From positions 1 through 14,034 of the forward strand of contig PLSY01000368.1 of the NCBI GenBank assembly GCA_003164275.1: DNA of 14,034 nt, read 5' to 3'. Shown here in pieces: positions 6,518 to 14,034 of the stretch (positions are counted from its first letter, which is position 1; every line of letters starts with the position of its first letter). This stretch comes from Acidimicrobiaceae bacterium. GTDB lineage: Bacteria > Actinomycetota > Acidimicrobiia > Acidimicrobiales > RAAP-2. Under the pieces are notes generated by a model. The model was given only the letters and a program-made list of their open reading frames with translations. It was not told the origin of the DNA and searched no databases. Made by a program: the position numbers and the translations under genes.

Positions 6518-6812
6518 CGACAACTCAAGACCACGCTCTCGGGTGTGCACTCCCTCTATCCAGAGGTTGTGCACTATCTGTGGATATCTGTCCTCGAAGC
6601 TGGGGCAATTCTGTGAACTCAAGTGAACTTGTCCATAACCGGACACCTGAAGGTCAGAGAACACAGCTCGTCCCCACATACGGGGGATCGACCAGGGGAC
6701 AGATAAATGGGCCTCACGCTGGCATGACTGACCCCTATCCACAATCCACAGGGCTTACTACCATCACTATTCAATTTAGACCTATAAAACAAAAGCGAGA
6801 AGGGAACTCCTG
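6518..6812. other. oriC: Probable oriC (dnaA-dnaN intergenic region)
   Basis: This 295-bp gap between dnaA and dnaN holds the densest set of DnaA-box-like 9-mers in the window. Candidates are CTATCCAGA 6556-6564, TTGTGCACT 6567-6575, TGTGGATAT 6579-6587 (minus strand, 8 of 9), TTGTCCATA 6629-6637 (8 of 9), CTATCCACA 6735-6743 (8 of 9) and CAATCCACA 6742-6750. The right end, about 6755-6795, is the most AT-rich part and is a plausible duplex-unwinding element. Position, box content and divergent gene orientation around it agree with origins in other actinobacteria. No exact TTATCCACA or TTGTCCACA copy was found, and scoring was by eye. The dnaN promoter presumably also lies here; TATAAA at 6783-6788 is a possible -10. 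Confidence 0.85.
6735..6771 (+). promoter_or_regulatory. Candidate basal unwinding element (DnaA boxes plus DnaA-trios)
   Basis: Two overlapping DnaA-box-like 9-mers (6735-6743 and 6742-6750) are followed by a short GC spacer, GGGC at 6751-6754, and then by the triplets TTA CTA CCA TCA CTA at 6755-6769. In Bacillus subtilis the basal unwinding system has the same order: DnaA box, GC-rich spacer, then repeated trinucleotides (CTA or TTA on this strand, 3'-GAT/AAT-5' on the other), along which DnaA extends onto single-stranded DNA. Three of the five triplets match CTA or TTA. AT-rich DNA follows directly. The assignment is by pattern only. Confidence 0.65.
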
Positions 6813-7958
6813 GTGAAGTTTCGATGTGAGCGTGACTCCCTGGTCGAAGTACTGACCACTGCGGGACGCGCCGTCAGTTCGCGTACGTCGACCTCGATGG
6901 CACTTGGTGGGGTTCGCATCGAGGCAATCGGTAATCATCTAGCCGTCGTCGGCACGGATCTCGATCTCACGGTGCACGTGTCGACAGAGGCCATCGGCAT
7001 CAGCGATGGAGTGTGCGTGGCACCTGCCAAGCTGCTCGCCGACATCGTCCGCTCACTCGAGCCGGGTGCCGTGACTATCGAGGCGCAAGGAGACAAGATC
7101 GAAATCGGGGCAGCTCGATCCAGGTTCAGTCTGAGGACCTTTCCCGTGGACGACTTTCCGAGCCTGCCGGAGCCGCCACAACCTGCGACATTCCTCCCCG
7201 CCGCCGGGTTGGCCAGCGCTCTTCGCCAGGTGGTGCGAGCGGCATCCAATGACGACGCCCGACCGCTGTTGACCGGTGTTCTCATCGCACCAGAGGGAAA
7301 TGGCGTACGACTGGTGGCAACCGACTCGTACCGCCTGGCCATGCGCGATATCGATGGCAGCGACGCCTTCGTGGACAGCTCGCAGATCCTGGTGCCAGCC
7401 CGTGCCTTGGCTGAACTTCAAAGATTGTCGGTTCTCGGCATCTCGGCCAAGGACGCCGGAACCTCTGCGAGCGAGGGCGATGACGGAGCGTCCATCGGCC
7501 TGTCCATCGGCGAGCACGACGTGACATTCACTGCTGGGGAAGTCAAGGTAAGTACACGGTTGCTAGACGGAAGCTATCCGGACTACCGCCAGCTGATTCC
7601 AGCGGAATACCCGAATCGGCTCCATGTCGGCAAGGATTCCTTGCTTGATGCGCTGCGGCGTGTGCGACTTCTCGTTCGGGACAACACCACACCGGTTCGC
7701 CTCTCGATGAGGTCAGGGGGAGTCGACCTCACCGTCGTCTCCCAAGAGGTCGGTGACGCCAGTGAAACGGTCGACGCTGACTTTGACGGTTCGGAGCTGA
7801 CGATCGCCTTCAATCCTACGTACTTGATCGACGGCGTAGAGGCCGTCACTGGGGACGAGGTGCTGCTGGAGACGGTGGACGCCACCAAACCAGCCACTGT
7901 CCGAGCGGCCGAAGAGACCAATTTCCGGTATCTGTTGATGCCCGTACGGGTCTCGTAG
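6813..7958 (+). CDS. dnaN: DnaN, DNA polymerase III beta sliding clamp
   Basis: A 381-residue clamp that encircles DNA as a dimer and tethers polymerase III and repair factors. Three repeated clamp domains are expected and the conserved marks are visible: the MKFRCERDSLVEVL start, TDSYRLA at 170-176, YPDYRQLIP at 255-263, FNPTYLIDGV at 333-342 and the C-terminal MPVR at 376-379, part of the partner-binding pocket. A Ser/Ala/Asp/Gly-rich insertion at about 212-228 (SAKDAGTSASEGDDGA) probably forms a surface loop. The GTG at 6813 follows GAGAAGGG with a suitable gap. It lies downstream of oriC, and recF begins 27 bp after its stop. Confidence 0.97.
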   Translation: MKFRCERDSLVEVLTTAGRAVSSRTSTSMALGGVRIEAIGNHLAVVGTDLDLTVHVSTEAIGISDGVCVAPAKLLADIVRSLEPGAVTIEAQGDKIEIGAARSRFSLRTFPVDDFPSLPEPPQPATFLPAAGLASALRQVVRAASNDDARPLLTGVLIAPEGNGVRLVATDSYRLAMRDIDGSDAFVDSSQILVPARALAELQRLSVLGISAKDAGTSASEGDDGASIGLSIGEHDVTFTAGEVKVSTRLLDGSYPDYRQLIPAEYPNRLHVGKDSLLDALRRVRLLVRDNTTPVRLSMRSGGVDLTVVSQEVGDASETVDADFDGSELTIAFNPTYLIDGVEAVTGDEVLLETVDATKPATVRAAEETNFRYLLMPVRVS

Positions 7959-7985
7959 ACCGCCGAATCGGCCTACCGACACTTC

Positions 7986-9086
7986 GTGCACCTGGTCTCC
8001 TTGGCTGTCACTGACTTTCGCAACATCGGCAATCTGAGGATTGAGCCGGATCCCGAGGGGACGACGGTCATTACCGGGTTGAACGGTGCTGGTAAGACAA
8101 GCATCCTTGAGGCAATCACCTATCTGGCGACCCTGCAGTCATTTCGGGGCTCTCCCCGAGAAGCGATGGTCCGGCGAGGTGCAGACCAATCCATCCTGCG
8201 TGCCGAGACCCTGGTTGATGGCCGCGAAGTGACCATCGAGGCGGAACTCTCCTCGAACGGCCGGTCTCGAACGATGGTCAATCGGCAGAACGTCAAGCGA
8301 CGCTCGGACCTCCACGAGGCCCTGAGAACCACGATGTTCTCTCCTGAGAACATCGGTGTCGTGCGGGGAGGACCAAGCGATCGCCGCCATTTCTTGGATG
8401 AGACACTGGCCGTCGTCGACCCAAAGGCGGCAAGGGCGGCTGAGGACGTGGAGAAGATTTTGCGACAGCGAGCCGCGCTCCTCCGAGGGGTCGGACGACG
8501 ACTCAGTCCAGAGGTGGCGACCACGCTTGACGTATGGGATGCCCGACTGGACACAGCTGGCACTGCGCTGGTCGAGGCCAGGGAGGCGCTCGTGGTGCAG
8601 CTGGGGCCAATGGCTGAATCCCATTACTCCCGATTGGCGGGGCAGGACACGGTCGTGGGCCTGGTCTACCAGCGGTCCTGGTCCGGGACGTTGGTCGACG
8701 CCTTACTGGAGGGGCGCTCGAAGGATGTAGAGCGAGGGGTGTCGCTTCTCGGTCCCCATCGCGACGAACTCGAGATCACCTTGCAAGGCCTTCCGGCACG
8801 CAGCCACGCTTCTCAAGGAGAGCAGCGTTCAATCGCCCTCGCCCTACAACTTGCCGCTCATCAACTGGCCACCGATCGGCTCGGATCGGCTCCAGTGCTC
8901 CTGCTCGATGACGTCTTCTCGGAGCTGGACCCCTACCGGTCCACCGCCCTGCTCGCTGGCCTCCCTTCGGGACAGGCCTTGCTGACCACCGCCCTGCCTG
9001 CACCACCAGAGGTGGCAGCTGCCAAGATCTATGCGGTCGAAGCTGGCGGCCACGCCCAGGTCAAAGGAGCGGAGGACCGGCCGTGA
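7986..9086 (+). CDS. recF: RecF, DNA replication and repair ATPase
   Basis: A 366-residue SMC-like ATPase that, with RecO and RecR, loads RecA at single-strand gaps and helps stalled forks recover. Motifs seen: Walker A GLNGAGKT at 31-38, the FRG segment at 53-55, the RRHFLDE element at 133-139, the ABC signature region SQGEQRSIALAL at 276-287 and Walker B plus D-loop LLLDDVFSELD at 305-315. Length is normal for the family. The start GTG at 7986 gives the typical MHLVSLAVTDFRNI opening; no strong ribosome binding site stands out, so expression may depend partly on coupling to dnaN. The stop overlaps the next gene's start. Confidence 0.96.
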   Translation: MHLVSLAVTDFRNIGNLRIEPDPEGTTVITGLNGAGKTSILEAITYLATLQSFRGSPREAMVRRGADQSILRAETLVDGREVTIEAELSSNGRSRTMVNRQNVKRRSDLHEALRTTMFSPENIGVVRGGPSDRRHFLDETLAVVDPKAARAAEDVEKILRQRAALLRGVGRRLSPEVATTLDVWDARLDTAGTALVEAREALVVQLGPMAESHYSRLAGQDTVVGLVYQRSWSGTLVDALLEGRSKDVERGVSLLGPHRDELEITLQGLPARSHASQGEQRSIALALQLAAHQLATDRLGSAPVLLLDDVFSELDPYRSTALLAGLPSGQALLTTALPAPPEVAAAKIYAVEAGGHAQVKGAEDRP

Positions 9087-9403
9087 TGGACCCGGATCCC
9101 TATAAGAAGGATCTTGGACCCCGGCCGATCGACTCTTCCTTGGACGCTGTCTCCCGCCAGCTCGGGATGAGCGACCTGCGGGGGCTCGGTCGCCTGTTCG
9201 CCCACTGGCCGGAGATCGTTGGGACGGGCATGGCCGAGCACGTGCAGCCGATCCGACTCGACAAGGAAGCCCTGGTGGTGAGCGTCGACCACCCCGCGTG
9301 GGCGACCCAAATTCGTCATTTGGGGGAAGATCTCCTCGATCGTGTGGCGGAAGAGGCGGGAGTTGGGAGACCACAGCGCCTGGAGGTCCGCGTTCGAAGG
9401 TGA
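9083..9403 (+). CDS. DUF721 / DciA-family protein
   Basis: A short protein of 105 or 106 residues that I place in the DUF721 family, whose best-known member DciA helps load the replicative helicase in bacteria without DnaC. Seen: a WPEIVG core at 42-47, an A-x-H-x-x-P pattern (AEHVQP 51-56), the hydrophobic strand ALVVSVDHPAWATQIRHL at about 62-79 and a helical LLDRV segment after it. The family's typical spacing of W, G, H/P and W is respected. Translation may start at GTG 9083 or ATG 9086; the latter shares one base with the recF stop (TGATG), and GGAGCGGAGGA lies upstream of both. Its place between recF and gyrB is standard in actinobacteria. The family call is firm; the helicase-loading role is inferred. 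Confidence 0.85.
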   Translation: MMDPDPYKKDLGPRPIDSSLDAVSRQLGMSDLRGLGRLFAHWPEIVGTGMAEHVQPIRLDKEALVVSVDHPAWATQIRHLGEDLLDRVAEEAGVGRPQRLEVRVRR

Positions 9404-11524
<2,121 letters not shown>

Positions 11525-11532
11525 GGGCGCGT

Positions 11533-11554
11533 GGAGCGGCGCTGGCGCCGCTCC
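11533..11554. other. GC-rich hairpin between gyrB and gyrA
   Basis: GGAGCGGCG at 11533-11541 pairs perfectly with CGCCGCTCC at 11546-11554 around the 4-nt loop CTGG. There is no following T-tract, so it is not a standard intrinsic terminator for rightward transcription. It sits in the 52-bp gap between the gyrB stop and the gyrA start and could stabilise or process the shared transcript. Confidence 0.7.
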
Positions 11555-11576
11555 ATTGAGAGGACAGGGACACCGC

Positions 11577-14034
11577 ATGCCAGGAAGTGACAACGAGGGT
11601 CGGAGCGGTTCTGACACCGACGAGGACGTTTCGGGCTTCATCGAGCCCATCGAGATTCAAGAGGAGATGGAGCGATCCTTCCTCGAGTACTCGATGTCCG
11701 TCATCGTCTCGCGAGCACTCCCCGACGTCCGTGACGGTTTGAAGCCGGTACACCGTCGGATCCTGTACTCGATGTTCGACCAGCGTCTGCTGCCTGATCG
11801 ACCTCACACCAAGTGCGCGAAGGTAGTGGGGGACGTCATGGGGTCCTACCACCCCCATGGGGACTCATCGATCTACGAGGCCTTGGCCCGGATGGTCCAG
11901 GAGTTCTCGATGCGGCACCCCCTCGTCGACGGGCACGGGAACTTCGGGGGCACCGGGCCAGACGAGGGCCCGGCAGCCATGCGATACACCGAGTGCCGCC
12001 TCGGATCGCTAGCCCTGGAGTTGATGAACGGTATCGACCAAGAGACCGTCGACTTCACTCCGAACTACGACGCCACGTCCGAAGAGCCGACTGTGCTGCC
12101 GGCTCGCTTCCCGAACATTCTTGTCAACGGCTCTCAAGGGATTGCCGTCGGTATGGCGACGAACATCCCACCCCACAACCTGGGTGAGGTGATCGATGCC
12201 ACGACCCATCTCCTCGAGCATCCCGACTCCACTCCCGACGAGCTGATGGAGTTCGTGAAGGGTCCCGACTTCCCGACCGGCGCCCTGATCCTTGGCCGCC
12301 AAGGGATTCTGGATGCGTTGAGAACTGGTAGGGGTTCGATCAAAATGCGCGCCGTCGCCGAGATCGACGAGGGTCGAGACGGAATCACCCGGATCGTTGT
12401 GTCGGAGATGCCCTATCAGACATCGGTGGCGACGGTTGAGAAGAAGATATCGGAGCTTGTCCGCACCGGAGACATCGACGGTATCGCCGAGGCCCAAGAC
12501 GATTCGTCCGGCGGTAAGACGCGGTTGATCATCCGCCTCAAGCGGGATGCGAATGCCAACGTCGTGTTGAACAACCTCTTCAAGCAGACGCCTCTACAAA
12601 CCACGTTCAGTGTAAATACGGTGGCATTGGTAGACGGCGTCCCCCGCACGTTGAACCTGGCCCAGACTCTGACGTATTACATCGCCCACCAAGTCGAGGT
12701 CGTCACTCGCCGCACCGAGTTCCTCTTGGACAAGGCGCGTTCCCGCGCCCATGTCGTCGAAGGCCTGTTGAAGGCCATCGACATGCTGGACGCTGTCATC
12801 GCCGCCATCCGGGGGTCCGATGATCGCCCCGCCGCCCTCGATGCACTTCGGGCCGCCCCATTCGAGTTCTCCGAAGAGCAGGCCAACCACATCTTGGACA
12901 TGACCCTCTCGCGTCTGACGCGCCTCGGACGGACGAACCTCGAAGAGGAGATGGCCCGGCTTCTGCTCGAGATCACCGAGCTCGAGTCCATCCTGAACGA
13001 TCCGGCCAAACTCCGTAGCGTGATCGCTTCGGAGATGGGGGCGATCAAGGATAAGTTCGCCAACGACCGGCGCACCAAGATCACCCACGACCCGGGTGAC
13101 ATGAACGTCGAGGACCTGGTCGAGGACGAAGAACTGGTCGTGACCATGAGTCGCGCCGGCTACGTGAAGGCCGTGTCGGCCGACGCCTTCAGAACCCAGG
13201 GACGAGGCGGTCGCGGAATTCAGGGCGCCAAGCTCAAGACCGAGGATCTCATCGACGACGTGGTGCACACTTCGGCCCACGCCCACTTACTGCTCTTTTC
13301 CAACAGGGGTCGGGTCTTCCGCCTACGTGCTCTTGAGATCCCAATGAAGGAGCGGACGGCTCGGGGGACGGCGATCGTCAACCTGCTCCCCCTTGCCCCC
13401 AACGAGTCGATTCAGGCCATTATCGGGACGAGGGACTTCTCCGCTGACAACTATCTGGTCTTCGCTACCAAGCACGGCCAGATCAAAAAGACCTCCTTCT
13501 CCGAGTACGACAAGTCACGGCGCGAGGGCTTCATCGCCATCAACCTACGAGAGGGCGATGAGCTCGTCAGGGTGGTCGAGACCCACGGTGACGACGATGT
13601 CTTCTTGGTCACCCAATCAGGAATGACCATCCGCTTCTCCGAACAGGACGTTCGGGCCATGGGGCGTGATGCCGCTGGGGTTCGAGGCGTCAGACTGAAG
13701 GACGGTGACGAGGTGGTCTCGTGCGACGTCGCCCGCGACGAGGCCGACATACTCCTGGTGACGGACGCTGGCTATGGCAAGCGGACCAAGGTCGAACGGT
13801 TCAATCGCCAAGCCCGTGGCGGCCAAGGGGTACGTGGCATTCGACTCACAGCCAAGCGCGGCCGGGTGGTTGCTGCCTTCATGGCCGGGCTGGAGGACGA
13901 GATCCTACTGATCACCACTTCTGGGGTGGTCATTCGGACAGCGGTGCGTGAGATTGCCTCCCAGGGAAGGGATGCCACCGGGGTTCGAGTGATGAATCTC
14001 GACGGGGGCGACGCCGTTGCCGCCGTTGCCGCCG
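11577..14034 (+). CDS. gyrA: GyrA, DNA gyrase subunit A (3' end outside window)
   Basis: The breakage-rejoining and DNA-wrapping subunit of gyrase; 819 codons are present and no stop is reached. The ATG at 11577 has AGGGA six bases upstream and gives a short acidic N-terminal extension before the conserved IEIQEEMERSFLEYSMSVI. The catalytic tyrosine is Tyr137 in AAMRYTE. The quinolone-resistance-determining region reads HGDSSIYE at 94-101: Ser97 is the E. coli Ser83 equivalent and Glu101 the Asp87 equivalent, the latter as in many Gram-positives. The C-terminal beta-pinwheel starts near 510 and has GyrA-box-like heptads QGRGGRG at 541-547 and QARGGQG at 745-751. The last visible blade contains GVRVMNLDGGD at 802-812, normally near the C terminus, so only a short tail should be missing. 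Gene order and spacing indicate one transcript with gyrB. Confidence 0.97.
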   Translation, partial: MPGSDNEGRSGSDTDEDVSGFIEPIEIQEEMERSFLEYSMSVIVSRALPDVRDGLKPVHRRILYSMFDQRLLPDRPHTKCAKVVGDVMGSYHPHGDSSIYEALARMVQEFSMRHPLVDGHGNFGGTGPDEGPAAMRYTECRLGSLALELMNGIDQETVDFTPNYDATSEEPTVLPARFPNILVNGSQGIAVGMATNIPPHNLGEVIDATTHLLEHPDSTPDELMEFVKGPDFPTGALILGRQGILDALRTGRGSIKMRAVAEIDEGRDGITRIVVSEMPYQTSVATVEKKISELVRTGDIDGIAEAQDDSSGGKTRLIIRLKRDANANVVLNNLFKQTPLQTTFSVNTVALVDGVPRTLNLAQTLTYYIAHQVEVVTRRTEFLLDKARSRAHVVEGLLKAIDMLDAVIAAIRGSDDRPAALDALRAAPFEFSEEQANHILDMTLSRLTRLGRTNLEEEMARLLLEITELESILNDPAKLRSVIASEMGAIKDKFANDRRTKITHDPGDMNVEDLVEDEELVVTMSRAGYVKAVSADAFRTQGRGGRGIQGAKLKTEDLIDDVVHTSAHAHLLLFSNRGRVFRLRALEIPMKERTARGTAIVNLLPLAPNESIQAIIGTRDFSADNYLVFATKHGQIKKTSFSEYDKSRREGFIAINLREGDELVRVVETHGDDDVFLVTQSGMTIRFSEQDVRAMGRDAAGVRGVRLKDGDEVVSCDVARDEADILLVTDAGYGKRTKVERFNRQARGGQGVRGIRLTAKRGRVVAAFMAGLEDEILLITTSGVVIRTAVREIASQGRDATGVRVMNLDGGDAVAAVAA

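Noticed and set aside
6724..6816. A 30-codon frame in the dnaA-dnaN gap ending over the dnaN start
   Set aside because: No ribosome binding site precedes its ATG, and the bases are better explained as DnaA boxes and the unwinding element.
14010..14034. GCCGTTGCC 9-bp direct repeat at the right edge
   Set aside because: It encodes a simple Ala/Val stretch near the GyrA C terminus and has only two full copies before the window ends.

Overview
The window is the replication-origin neighbourhood of an actinobacterial chromosome. The evidence is gene order and motifs: rsmG, jag, yidC, yidD, rnpA and rpmH run leftward; dnaA, dnaN, recF, a DUF721/DciA gene, gyrB and gyrA run rightward. High G+C, frequent GTG starts, a GyrB without the long proteobacterial insertion and two GyrA-box-like heptads fit Actinomycetota. 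The YidC and GyrA sequences remind me of Acidimicrobiia, but that class-level placement is inference from memory.

Layout. Bases 1-826 hold no gene I can support. They begin with a G-rich tandem repeat cut by the window edge and end with a perfect 16-bp parS palindrome just behind the rsmG stop. Bases 827-4737 carry the leftward cluster: ribosomal protein L34, RNase P protein, YidD, YidC and Jag/KhpB, packed with overlaps or tiny gaps. An intrinsic terminator follows jag, then comes rsmG. Bases 4738-5095 are the divergent rpmH/dnaA control region, with a back-to-back pair of near-consensus DnaA boxes. dnaA starts at GTG 5096. The 295 bp between dnaA and dnaN look like the functional origin: several DnaA boxes, then a box / GC spacer / DnaA-trio-like / AT-rich arrangement. 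dnaN, recF and dciA follow closely. A 171-bp leader containing a possible 16-codon peptide precedes gyrB, and gyrA runs off the right edge close to its C terminus.

How the parts work together. DnaA opens the origin, DnaN clamps the polymerase, DciA-family proteins assist replicative helicase loading, RecF acts in gap repair, and gyrase removes positive supercoils. The leftward genes serve ribosome and tRNA maturation (L34, RnpA, RsmG), membrane protein insertion (YidC, YidD) and RNA binding (Jag). Both arms are transcribed away from the origin, so they are co-directional with the forks.

I found no tRNA, rRNA, CRISPR array, insertion sequence or prophage, and no wholly new gene system. The most interesting points are small: a parS without parAB in view, an apparent DnaA-trio unwinding element, a natural Asn at a GyrB quinolone-resistance position, a YidC lacking the usual groove arginine, and the in-frame leader ORF before gyrB.
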